This document shows, in pieces, positions 30,678-40,023 of a DNA stretch of 64,000 nucleotides; position 1 is the first letter of the stretch, and each line of letters begins with the position of its first letter. The notes under the pieces were generated by a model. That model made no database searches. It saw nothing but the letters and a program-made list of their open reading frames with translations, and was not told the origin of the DNA. The DNA lies in the NCBI RefSeq assembly GCF_000260715.1, contig NC_017834.1:1054001-1118000 (forward strand), read 5' to 3'. This stretch comes from Bifidobacterium animalis subsp. animalis ATCC 25527 (lineage in GTDB: Bacteria; Actinomycetota; Actinomycetes; Actinomycetales; Bifidobacteriaceae). The position numbers were made by a program, and so were the translations under genes.

Positions 30678-30711
30678 AAGGCCCGGCGAGTTCTAGAACT
30701 CGCCGGGCCTT
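30678..30711. terminator. 34-nt perfect palindrome downstream of the L,D-transpeptidase gene
   Basis: 17 + 17 bp perfect palindrome centred on TTCTAGAA, 18 nt after the transpeptidase stop on the minus strand. It is the likely terminator for that gene, and it also lies within the upstream region of sufB. Confidence 0.8.
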
Positions 30712-30728
30712 TCTAGTTTTGTTGCCCC

Positions 30729-32396
30729 TTATTGCTGGACGTGCACGCTGGTGCCATCCACGCACCAGTTGTAGAACCATTCCGCCATGTCCCAGCCGAT
30801 GCCGACGCAACCGTGGGAGGTGTTCTCACCCAAGGCCTGAATCTGCGCATCGGTGTATGGGGTCTGCGTGGCAATGCGATGGATGGCGCAGCCGCTCTTC
30901 GAGAAATAGTTGACGAAGCCGACGTTCTTGACGTCCCACGTCTCCCTCTTGCCGTCCGAAAGCGTCAACGTGCCCGACATATTCTGAGATGGGTATTTGA
31001 GCCAGATCTCGAAATCACCTTCTGGCGTGCACATGTCGCCCGAGGCCTGGCATTTGCCGGTGGCATAGTCGTTGCCTTGGCCTGCGGACATATGCATCGT
31101 CTTCACCGCGTTGCCGTTCTCCAAAGCGGTCACGGTGTGATCCGAGAGATCGACCACAACGTGCCGTTTTGTCTCCTTCACCTTCATCGGGTCGAGTTTG
31201 CCGGAAACGGACACGGTCCCGTTCCCCTTGCCAAACGCATCGATCGCCTTGGTGCCGATGTTGGCGTCTGTACCATCGTCGAGTGTCACACCATCATGGC
31301 CTTCCTTGATCACTTCGATCTCGGTGCCGTTGTTGTTGACGATGACCTCGCGATCTTCCTTGGTGGACTTGATGTTCGGCTTTATCTGCTCGTCATATGC
31401 CTTCTGCAGGACAGTCGCATCGTAGACGACGTTGCCGTTGCGGATCTGGCCTTGTGGCAGCGTGCCGTTGCCGTTCGGGTCGATCGTCGTCGCGGCGAGG
31501 ATCATAGATGGTGTGAATGCGGCGAACCGTTCCTTGCCAATGTACACGCCCGGCTTCTGTGCCATCAATTTGTCCAACGTGGATTTGGCCTTGTTCGCCT
31601 CATCGGTGGTGATTGCCGGCGAGATGGTCTTGAGCTGCACCTCCACGGTCTTCGGTTTCTGCGCTCCCAGGGACTGCACGACACGCACCGCCTCGTTGGC
31701 GGTCTCGGTCGGATCGGCGCCGTGACCCTCCGTGCCTTCGATGACCGTGATGGTGCTGCCATCATCGCCCACCTGCAGCTTGGCGTCGACGGGTTTGATG
31801 CTGTTGGTGCCCAGCTGCTCATCGAGGACTTCCGGATTCGCATCCTTGGCATCAATGGCCGGGTTCACGTCATGCTTCGCCCATGGTGCATATCGGGCGA
31901 ATACGTTCTCATGGCGTTTCGCATCCACTGCCTCCTGGGCGATTTGCTGTGCATCGACCTTGACGCCGAGGTCCGACAGCGTGACCGACCCGGTTTTGCC
32001 CTCGTAGCTCACCGGAATCTTGGTGCCGTCCACCTCGTTGGAAATGGTCTGGACAATCTGCTGCTGCGTCTTTCCGGACACGTCAACTCCCCAGAGCGTG
32101 GTGCCGGGCAGCGCGCGGATATTGAAAAACGCCACAAGACCGGCACAGGCGCCTGCCAGCACGACGACCAGCGCCACCACGATCCATGGCCATACATGGT
32201 GCCTCTTTCCTGCGGCAGGCCCATTCATGCCTGCATTGGAAGCGTGCTGCTGTGGGGGCTGTGGAGGCAGTGGCACATCCTGCATCGGCGTGAACACCTG
32301 CGTCGACTCGAAATCACGCATGTCGCTGGCATCCGATGGCACCTGATTGTTGGCTCCGTTCGAAGAGAACCCACCATTGCCGGATGGAAAAGTCAT
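30729..32396 (-). CDS. Membrane-anchored L,D-transpeptidase (YkuD domain)
   Basis: A 555-residue cell-wall enzyme. The cytoplasmic Pro/Gln-rich N-terminus is followed by one membrane helix (about 69-91), then repeated putative peptidoglycan-binding (PG_binding_4/VanW-like) modules such as LWGVDVSGKTQQQI and GVYIGKERFAAFTPSMI. A C-terminal YkuD catalytic domain contains HRI and SHGCVGIG with the nucleophile Cys530. It forms 3-3 cross-links or attaches proteins to peptidoglycan. The ATG at 32396 follows AAGGAGC; an in-frame start at 32432 is possible but lacks a ribosome site. It is a single gene following pyrG. Confidence 0.92.
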   Translation of the reverse strand: MTFPSGNGGFSSNGANNQVPSDASDMRDFESTQVFTPMQDVPLPPQPPQQHASNAGMNGPAAGKRHHVWPWIVVALVVVLAGACAGLVAFFNIRALPGTTLWGVDVSGKTQQQIVQTISNEVDGTKIPVSYEGKTGSVTLSDLGVKVDAQQIAQEAVDAKRHENVFARYAPWAKHDVNPAIDAKDANPEVLDEQLGTNSIKPVDAKLQVGDDGSTITVIEGTEGHGADPTETANEAVRVVQSLGAQKPKTVEVQLKTISPAITTDEANKAKSTLDKLMAQKPGVYIGKERFAAFTPSMILAATTIDPNGNGTLPQGQIRNGNVVYDATVLQKAYDEQIKPNIKSTKEDREVIVNNNGTEIEVIKEGHDGVTLDDGTDANIGTKAIDAFGKGNGTVSVSGKLDPMKVKETKRHVVVDLSDHTVTALENGNAVKTMHMSAGQGNDYATGKCQASGDMCTPEGDFEIWLKYPSQNMSGTLTLSDGKRETWDVKNVGFVNYFSKSGCAIHRIATQTPYTDAQIQALGENTSHGCVGIGWDMAEWFYNWCVDGTSVHVQQ

Positions 32397-32459
32397 ATTG
32401 CTCCTTGAAAACACTCCCCAAAGAAATCCCAAAAGGAATTGGGCCTGTCCATATTATGC

Positions 32460-32497
32460 AACATGGTCATGAACAGCAAGCGGTTCATGACCATGTT
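32460..32497 (-). terminator. pyrG terminator
   Basis: 15-bp perfect stem (32460-32474 and 32483-32497) with an 8-nt loop, 45-80 nt after the pyrG stop on the minus strand. Confidence 0.75.
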
Positions 32498-32541
32498 TCG
32501 TGCATTCTTCATAAAGCCGCCTCACCGACGGCACGCAGGCC

Positions 32542-34227
32542 CTATTCGGCAGTGGCCTTCTTGGTGTCACGCGCCTCCTGATGGTCCAACGCAGCCTTCA
32601 CCAAACCGGCAAACAACGGGTGCGGCTTGGTCGGGCGCGATTTGAACTCCGGATGCGCCTGGGTGGCGACATAGAACGGGTGCACATCCTGCGGCAGTTC
32701 CACGAATTCGGTGAGCTCGCCGTCGGGGCTCTGGCCGGAGATGACCAGACCGCCCTCGCGCAGACGATCCTTGTATGCCACGTTCACCTCGTAACGATGA
32801 CGATGGCGTTCGGTCACATGGGTGGTGCCATAGAGCTTGGCGACCAGCGAATCTTCGAGCAGTTCCGCCGGATAGGAGCCCAGACGCATCGTATGGCCCA
32901 TGTCGCCATTGCCGGCGACGATGTCCTTCTGCTCCTCCATCGTGGCGATGACGGGATTCGCGCACTCCGGGTCAAACTCTGAGGAATTCGCATCCTTGAT
33001 GTCGAGCACGTCACGGGCATATTCGATCACCATCGACTGCAGCCCCAGGCACAGTCCAAGTGCCGGAAGCTTGTGCTCGCGTGCGAAACGCAGGGCGCCG
33101 ATCTTGCCGTCGATGCCACGAATGCCGAAGCCGCCCGGAATCACGATGCCGTCGACATTGTTGAGGGCCGCAGCCGCACCGGCCTCCGTCTCGCACAAAT
33201 CAGCGGCGACCCATTTCACGTTGACCTTGGCCCAGTTGGCAAAACCTCCGGCCTTGATGGCCTCGGTGACCGAAAGGTACGCATCGGGAAGGTCGATGTA
33301 CTTGCCGACGATGGCGATGTTCACCTCATGCTTGGGGTGGTGCACGCGTTCGAGAAGGTCCTCCCACTCGTCCCAATCAACGTCGTGGAACGGCAGGCCG
33401 AGCTCTCGGACCACATAGGCGTCAAGACCTTCGTCGAACAGCACCTTCGGCACATCGTAGATGCTGTTGGCGTCCACACAGTTCACCACGCCCTCGGAGT
33501 CAACGTCGCACATGAGCGAGATCTTGTCTTTGATGGACTGGTTGAGCGGACGGTCGCTCCTGAGCACGAGTGCATCAGGCGAGATGCCGAGCTGTCGCAG
33601 CATCATCACGGAATGCTGCGTCGGCTTCGTCTTGAGCTCGTGGGCGGCGGCAATGTAGGGCACAAGCGATACATGGATGAACATGCAGTTCTCGGGACCG
33701 AGATCACGACGCACCTCACGTGCGGCCTCCATGAACGGTTGCGATTCGATGTCACCCACCGTGCCGCCGATTTCGGTGATGATCACGTCGACGTCATCGG
33801 AGGCCTGCGCACGCATACGGGATTTTATCTCGTTCGTGATATGCGGGATCACCTGCACGCACTGGCCGAGGTACTCGCCGGCACGTTCCTTGCGAAGGAC
33901 CTCCTGGTAGATCTGGCCGGTGGTGACGTTCGCCTTCTGTGAAAGGAAGACGTCCAGAAAACGCTCGTAGTGGCCGATGTCGAGATCGGTTTCCGCGCCA
34001 TCCTCGGTCACATAGACCTCACCGTGCTGGAACGGGTTCATGGTGCCGGGATCGACATTGATGTACGGGTCGAGTTTCTGCTGCAGCACACGCAGTCCCC
34101 GGCTGCGCAGCAGACGTCCAAGAGAGGAAGCGGTAAGACCCTTGCCAAGGGAGGAAACAACGCCGCCAGTGACGAAAATATGCTTGGTGACGTGTTCTTG
34201 AGCATTGCCATGTTGTCTTCTAGCCAT
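32542..34227 (-). CDS. pyrG: CTP synthase
   Basis: A 561-residue CTP synthase that aminates UTP with glutamine nitrogen. The synthetase domain begins [20 protein letters not shown], followed by [20 protein letters not shown] and [11 protein letters not shown]. The C-terminal class I amidotransferase has GGFGIRG, the catalytic Cys in LGLCLGLQ, and [15 protein letters not shown]. The start at 34227 gives [15 protein letters not shown], a short extension before the conserved domain; the ribosome site there is weak (GAAGA). Confidence 0.96.
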   Translation of the reverse strand: MARRQHGNAQEHVTKHIFVTGGVVSSLGKGLTASSLGRLLRSRGLRVLQQKLDPYINVDPGTMNPFQHGEVYVTEDGAETDLDIGHYERFLDVFLSQKANVTTGQIYQEVLRKERAGEYLGQCVQVIPHITNEIKSRMRAQASDDVDVIITEIGGTVGDIESQPFMEAAREVRRDLGPENCMFIHVSLVPYIAAAHELKTKPTQHSVMMLRQLGISPDALVLRSDRPLNQSIKDKISLMCDVDSEGVVNCVDANSIYDVPKVLFDEGLDAYVVRELGLPFHDVDWDEWEDLLERVHHPKHEVNIAIVGKYIDLPDAYLSVTEAIKAGGFANWAKVNVKWVAADLCETEAGAAAALNNVDGIVIPGGFGIRGIDGKIGALRFAREHKLPALGLCLGLQSMVIEYARDVLDIKDANSSEFDPECANPVIATMEEQKDIVAGNGDMGHTMRLGSYPAELLEDSLVAKLYGTTHVTERHRHRYEVNVAYKDRLREGGLVISGQSPDGELTEFVELPQDVHPFYVATQAHPEFKSRPTKPHPLFAGLVKAALDHQEARDTKKATAE

Positions 34228-34308
34228 GGGTCTTCATGGTATCGCTCTGGCATGACATACACAAAGGGATTTTTCTCGACGCTGCGTTGCATCATCTTCG
34301 CTCCAACA

Positions 34309-34342
34309 ACAAGAGGGCGCACCTGCGAACACGCCCTCTTGT
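34309..34342 (-). terminator. apuB terminator
   Basis: 11-bp perfect stem (34309-34319 and 34332-34342) with a 12-nt loop, about 40-75 nt after the apuB stop codon on the minus strand. Confidence 0.7.
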
Positions 34343-34383
34343 ATTTCGCCTATTCAGGCGCCTGTCTCTTGCCGGTTCAATGT

Positions 34384-37300
34384 TCACTCACTGGAAGAGT
34401 GAGCCCTGATCAGCATGCCGGAGCCAGCGATGAGCAGCACAATGACCATCGCAATGATGACCGCGATCGACGAGCCAGTGGACGCCGTGCCGCCATTTGG
34501 GGCTGACGAGTTGTTCGCACCATTGGCAGCATTGTTGGCGCCATCATGAGCGTTGTTGCCACTTGGCTTGTCAAGCTGATCCGAATGATCCGAATTATCC
34601 GGATTATCCGGATAATTCGGGTTAGTCGGGTTGTCGTCCGGCTCAGTCATCGCCGCGGTTGGGCCGAGCAGCAGGGCGCTCTTGGCAGGAACCGCAATGG
34701 CATCGCCGTCCGCGATTTGCACGGTGCTGCCTGCCTTCGAGACATCCTTGCCGGTATCCGCTGGTGCGGCATCAGCTGCAGCTGCCGTCGTATCGGAGAC
34801 TGCTGGATGCAGATAGGTCTTGCCATTGGAGACCAGCACGCCGTACTTGCCTGCGGTGACACCACTGAGATCAGTTGGCTGATCATTGTGGTTGAGCACA
34901 ACCACGTAGTTCGCGCCGTTGCCATCCTTGACCTCGTATGCGACGAGGCCATCGGCGGACTTCAGCACCTTCGCGTTCTTGTTGATCGTGTCATAGGCGC
35001 CGACACGGAGCACAGCGTTGCACTTGCGAATCTTGATCAGATCGCGCATGTACTGCGCGTTGTCCGCGTACTCGGCGTCGTTGAGGCGATCCCAGTCGAG
35101 CTTGTTGGTGTCATCGCCAGCATTGTAGCTGTTCTCGTCGCCACCCTTCGTGCGCAGCATCTCCTGGCCCACCTGGAATTCGGAGACGCCATAAGCAAGG
35201 AAGACCGCTGAATCAGCGAGCTTCGAAACCTTGATCTTCTCGGTCTTCTGCGCTGCGTCAAGCTCATCGTCGGTCTTCTTGCCGAATAGCGAGACATTGA
35301 GCTTGTCGCTGAGCGTCAGATTGTCATGGATCTCAACATAGTTGACGATCTGCCCTGCATTGCCGTATTTCACGTTCGCGTTGCCGTTCGTGCAGAATGA
35401 GCCTTTCGAGATGCCTTCCAGATTCTGGCAGCCGAGCATGTTGTTCAGGATCAGACCCTCGGTGTTCGGCTTGCCGCTTGCGAAATCGGTGTCTTCCGTT
35501 GAGAACACGGAACCCTTCAGACCGTCGCGGATCGAATCGTTGAAGAACGAGACCGTGGAGTTGCGGGTGTCGAGCTCGTAAGCATTCGGCTGGATCTGCA
35601 CGTGCGTGACGCCGAGTTCCTTCAGGTAGTCGGCGCCAGTCGCTTTGCCTTTGGAGTTCTTCGTGCCGTTCTCAATCATGCCGAGATACTTGCCGCGGTG
35701 CGCTTCGGAAACGCCGGAGTTGGCGTTCTTCGTCAGATCGCGAATGTGGGTTTCAGCGATGACGGCGTCGGTGTTCTTCGTGAATGGGGCCATTCGCCTG
35801 GAATCCTTGACGGTCGTCACTGCGTTGGACAGAACGACGGAGCGGCGGCCATTGACTACGGATGCGCGGGCATACGGGTCGGCGGAATCGTTCGTCGTGC
35901 CGTCCGCGAAAGACACACCGTAGATGTAGGCAGTGCTGGAAGGAACCTTTTCGGTAGCGTTCCACACGCCCTTCTCACCAAGTCTCATTTCCACGACAGC
36001 GGCCTCTTCAGCGTCCGCGGAATCAGCGGACCTGAAAGTGACGAGCTCAACCTTCTGTGCCGTCGGAGCCCACAGTTTGAAGACGGTGCCATTCTTGTCG
36101 TATGTCGCGCCAAAGTCGTCGCCGTTGTATGCATACTTCCTGTCGAACTCATCGGTGCGCACCACGGAGCCTGCAACGGCGTCAGCGAAACCTAAGTCGG
36201 TGATTTCGAGTGCGTACTTGCCCCTGATGTCAAGATCCTGGTCAAGGGTGACGGTAACGGTGGTACCGTCGGATTTCACGTCCTTGACATTAAGTTTCCG
36301 GCCGCCGGCATCGGAGACGATGACGTCGGATGCCTTCACTTCGGCATTCTTCGAAAGCTTGGCTGAGATCTCGCGCATTGCGGAGATCTCCGCGGAGGTG
36401 ATGCGCGTACCAAGGGCCTAGCGAGCGGTATAGACCGTGGAATCGTCCTGCAGCCAGACCTCAGCCTTGGCGCTGTTCGTCGCCTTATCGAAGACGAGCG
36501 CGCTTGCCGTCATCTTGATGTCATCATCACCGCCGTCCTTCCTCTTCCACTCATCGGCGCCATAACGGCGCAGCATGCCGAAGTCGGACGTGCCATCGGC
36601 TGCAGCTGGGTAGGCGTAGTTGTTGAAGGACGCGAGGGCGAGCCCACCCCAATCGTCATGACTCTTGAATTTCGCCGCGAATCCGTTCGTGTTGAAGTTC
36701 CAGGTCCACACATCCCACTGAGGAACCTTCGTGTCGGCGTCTGCCGCGTTGAAGTACAGGCCGTCGTTGCGCATGTAGTGGATCGTCACGTCAACCTTCT
36801 GCGCTGTGCAGCGGTAGTCGGCTGGCGCCTTGTCGAGCGTGACATCGTCTGCACCGGTGCCGTCCACCCACACCTCGGCGGTGCCATCGGCAGCGACCTT
36901 GGCCGAACGGTCGCCACCGAACTTGTTCCAGCCGTCGGTGGTAATGATGAAATTGAGGTTGTTGAATGTACCGTCGAACTTCGGCTCGGCCACCTTGCCA
37001 TAACAATCCTCACCGGTGAATGCGAGGTGCTGTCCCGCGAGCTCGGCTCCCGCGGCATCCTTGCCCCAGACGTACACACCACGGTTTGCAATGAACTCGT
37101 CGGACGCCGGCTTGTAATGCACGAGCAGACGTGTCTGACCTGTGACGGCTTCAGGGTTGCCCACACTAAGCGCGCCATTCTCGACGCCGACCTGCGTGAT
37201 GCCTTTGGCGATCAGATAGTTCTTGCCGTTGTCACTGTCCCAGTCGCCGCCGCCATCGTTGAAGCAGATCTGGTGCTCCTCGCCCTTGGTGTCGATCGTC

Positions 37301-39014
37301 TTCTTGTAGTAGCCCTGCGCATCCCGACCTTCCATCTGCTCGCCCGGAACGGCTGTCCAGTCGCTGCCGGCACCATGGTGCACGAAGACCTTGCCCCACT
37401 TCTTGGTGGGCTTGTACCAGACGGTCGTCGTCTGATCGTCGGGCTTGACGGTGTTGTTCGGAATGACGACGTCCGGAGTGCTCGGATCAACGGCCACCTT
37501 GAAGTCGGGGTGCGTCGCCTTCGTGGCACCTCCATAGATCGCTATGGCCTGCATGGCCGGCACACTCGCCTTGATCTTGCCGCCGGAGACGGTCACGGTC
37601 TTCGAACAGTCCTGTATCGCGTAGACGTCGCAGTACTCGCCGCCGGGCATCGTGGTCGAGTATTCCGCCTCCTTGCTCTCAGTTGAGTTGTTGATCGCAA
37701 CGAAGCCCTTGCCACCGCGCGAGAACGCGATGCTGTTCGCGCCGTCGTCCAGCGTTGCTGGCAGTTCCAATCGGCGTCCTTTGTCGAGCACGTCTGGCTG
37801 AAATCAACGTCCGGCACCGCGGTTTCGGTCGCACCCGGCGCGCCGTTGTCGTTGACGTCGTACTTATAGTCGGAGAGCAGACGCGGCGTGCCGTAGTCGT
37901 AGGCGAGCATGAACGCGTTCGCGAGCGCGTACATCGAACCGTTCTTGTACGTGATCGCGCCGTCGTTGCGGGCTGTGTCCCAGTTCGTCACGAAGACGTT
38001 CGCATCCTTGGATTCAATCGCGTTCGGGTTTTGCGATAGGTCGCCGATGCGCGTGGAAAGGTCTTTGAGTGCGGCGATCTTGCCTTTGAATTTGGCGTTG
38101 AGGTCCGACTTGTAGTCGAACTGTGTGACGGTTCCTGTTCCAAGATAGTTGCGCGGCTGGATGCCGGGTGCCTCGTTCGCGTTGCCAATGACCTCTTGGA
38201 TCCAATAGATGTCGTCGGCGCTCGTGCCAACCTTTCTGGCCATCTGGTCCTTGATGGCCTTCATGTCCTCGTTGTTGATGTGCTTGACCGCATCCATGCG
38301 GAAGCCCTGTACGCCCATGTTGTAGAGTTTGGCCAGGTAATCCGACTGAATCTGCCGTACCTTCTCGCTCGACGTGTCGAAGTCCCACATCGAACTCAAA
38401 CGGCCTTCCTGCACCTCCTGCTGGTTCTTGTAATCGGAGATGCTCGCGCCGTTGTTGTAGTCGTGGAAGTCAGCGGCGGTCACGCCGTCGGGGTACCGGT
38501 TGCTCTCGCCGGTGAATCCTGGGTAGTCGCCGGTCGTACCGTTGTATCTGGTGCCTGCGACGCCTGTTTGCTCACCTGCGGCGACGTCCGACCCGGTCGT
38601 CTGGTGGAGCACGACGTCGGCGATGATGCCGACGCCTGCCGCATTGCACTGTTCCACCATGGCCTTGAACTCGGCTTCGGCGCCGAGTTTCGAATCGAGC
38701 CGATAGCTGACCGGCTGGTAGGAGGTCCGCCACGGGGTGCCTCGGATCGATTCCTGCGGAGGAGACACCTCCACATACCGAATCCCCTCGGGCCCATAGG
38801 TGCGCCAGCATTCTTCCGCGATGGTATTCCATGTTTGCTGGAATGCGATCATCTGTATGTGCGTGGCCTTCGGCAGCTGGGGACTGCCGGTGCCGGCTGG
38901 CGCCGCATTCGCCGCATTCGGTGCCGCGATCACCATACCGGCGCACAGCGTGGCCAATGCCACGCTGATGCCTGCGGTCCGGCGAAACGCGGTGTGCATG
39001 TGCTGAATCACCAT
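34384..39014 (-). pseudogene. apuB: Extracellular amylopullulanase ApuB, multiply disrupted
   Basis: Remnant of a two-enzyme starch hydrolase. The N-terminal part has a signal peptide (1-37) and a GH13 alpha-amylase domain: nucleophile Asp241 in GFRMDAVKH, acid/base Glu274 in IQEVIG, Asp346 in TNWDT. At about 37775-37785 a deletion joins NCQQRW out of frame to DDGANSIAFSRGGKG. The second frame carries starch-binding (CBM25/26-like, GKVFVHHGAGSDW) and pullulanase-associated (CBM41-like, VTIHYMRNDGLYF) modules until an in-frame TAG at 36418-36420. Beyond it lie the CBM48/pullulanase N-domain and C-terminal part, but the catalytic core is missing at about 35588 (THVQIQP runs straight into NAYELD...SFFNDSIRDGLKGS). 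The 3' end encodes a hydrophobic anchor helix. B. breve ApuB has this architecture in one intact protein. Confidence 0.9.
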
Positions 39015-39435
39015 GTCGTTCCTGTCCTTCTAATCCAGTGGCGATGCAATGCAAATGCGCATATGCAATCGCCTCTTCCCTGACGTATGCATCTTGCGCG
39101 CGGCCATGCGCAGATTCCACAGGTGTTTGACAATAAACGCATGCATACGTTTGCATGGAATCCCCATCAATGTATTACGTTTTCCGATCGTGTGCATCCT
39201 CCAACGCATTTTCGTCGCTTTGCACTGCGTGTTTGAAGCCCCCCGCGCTACGCATTGCACGCATGACCCATGGCTTGCCGTACCGGAGTCCGCAACCGAT
39301 TGCATTCGGATGTCGCGTCATTGCAGGCATCCGAAAACCATATGATCGATGCCATCAGGCATCATGCGCACGTTTGCACGAAAAATCCCCGCCGCGGATG
39401 CGACGGGGATAATCTGGGCGGCCAAGGGAGGCGCC
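39015..39435. promoter_or_regulatory. 421-bp non-coding region upstream of apuB with LacI-type operator-like sites
   Basis: No gene is supported here. It should hold the apuB promoter (minus strand); a good AAGGACAGG ribosome site precedes the apuB ATG. TGCATACGTTTGCA at 39142-39155 and TGCGCACGTTTGCA at 39365-39378 share the centre ACGTTTGCA and nearly match a TGCAAACGTTTGCA palindrome, the shape of LacI-family sugar-repressor operators. TGCAT/GCATA words are also dense around 39045-39070. The weak aroQ hairpin falls at the right edge. Confidence 0.5.
39385..39410 (-). terminator. aroQ terminator, short
   Basis: 7-bp stem ATCCCCG/CGGGGAT with a GC-rich loop, 26-51 nt after the aroQ stop. 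On the minus strand it is followed by TTTTTCG (complement of CGAAAAA), giving a short T-run. Confidence 0.65.
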
Positions 39436-39897
39436 CTATCTCATCAGTTCTGCGACGGCCTCGAGTGCGAGCTTGTATCCCAGGTAACCCAGTCCCGTGA
39501 TCGTGCCGGTGGCCACCGGGCTGATCACCGAACGCTTGCGGAACTCATCGCGTGCGGCCGGATTCGAGATGTGCACCTCCATGAGCGGCAGGTCCGCGTC
39601 GAGCACCATGTGCGCGGCGTCGGCCAACGCATAGGAGTAATGGGTGAAGGCGGCGGGGTTCATCACCACGGCGATGCGCCGGTCCGCGGCCTCGTGCATC
39701 CAATGCACCATCTGCGCTTCGTCATCGGTTTGGCGCACATCGACGTCAAGGCCATATTCGACCCCCCACTGGGTGCAGAGTCGACGCAGCTCCTCGAGAT
39801 CCTGCGAACCGTACACATCCGGCTGGCGCACTCCGAGCCGCCCCAGATTCGGCCCATTGACCACCATGACCTTGATCGGCTGTGACTTCGTTGCCAT
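39436..39897 (-). CDS. aroQ: 3-dehydroquinate dehydratase, type II
   Basis: Type II dehydroquinase of 153 residues, third step of the shikimate pathway. NGPNLGRLGVRQPDVYG near the N-terminus, the active-site stretch MNPAAFTHYSYALADA, EVHISNP and SVISPVATGTITGLGYLGY match the family. The ATG at 39897 follows GGAGGG. A longer in-frame reading to 40023 is not conserved. It follows the aroKB fusion on the same strand with a 126-nt gap. Confidence 0.95.
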   Translation of the reverse strand: MATKSQPIKVMVVNGPNLGRLGVRQPDVYGSQDLEELRRLCTQWGVEYGLDVDVRQTDDEAQMVHWMHEAADRRIAVVMNPAAFTHYSYALADAAHMVLDADLPLMEVHISNPAARDEFRKRSVISPVATGTITGLGYLGYKLALEAVAELMR

Positions 39898-40023
39898 TGT
39901 CCCTCCAATTCGTTGCCGTTGACTGCTCTCCACTATAGCGAGGCCGGAGCGTGTACGGGCGGTCGGCTCCCCACTTTGCATTCTGGGCGTATATTCACCT
40001 CGCGCCTGCCAGACCGATTCCAT

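Noticed and set aside
11048..30711. Long palindromes as copies of a mobile repeat (REP/MITE)
   Set aside because: The arms at 11048, 16357, 24411 and 30678 share no sequence and show no target-site duplications.
30732..32408. 558-codon plus-strand open frame opposite the L,D-transpeptidase gene
   Set aside because: Antisense shadow; the minus-strand frame has the YkuD SHGC motif and a Shine-Dalgarno sequence.
35585..36378. Pullulanase half as a free-standing gene starting at 36378
   Set aside because: No ribosome site precedes this ATG, the frame continues upstream to the amber codon, and the protein begins inside a conserved beta-rich module.
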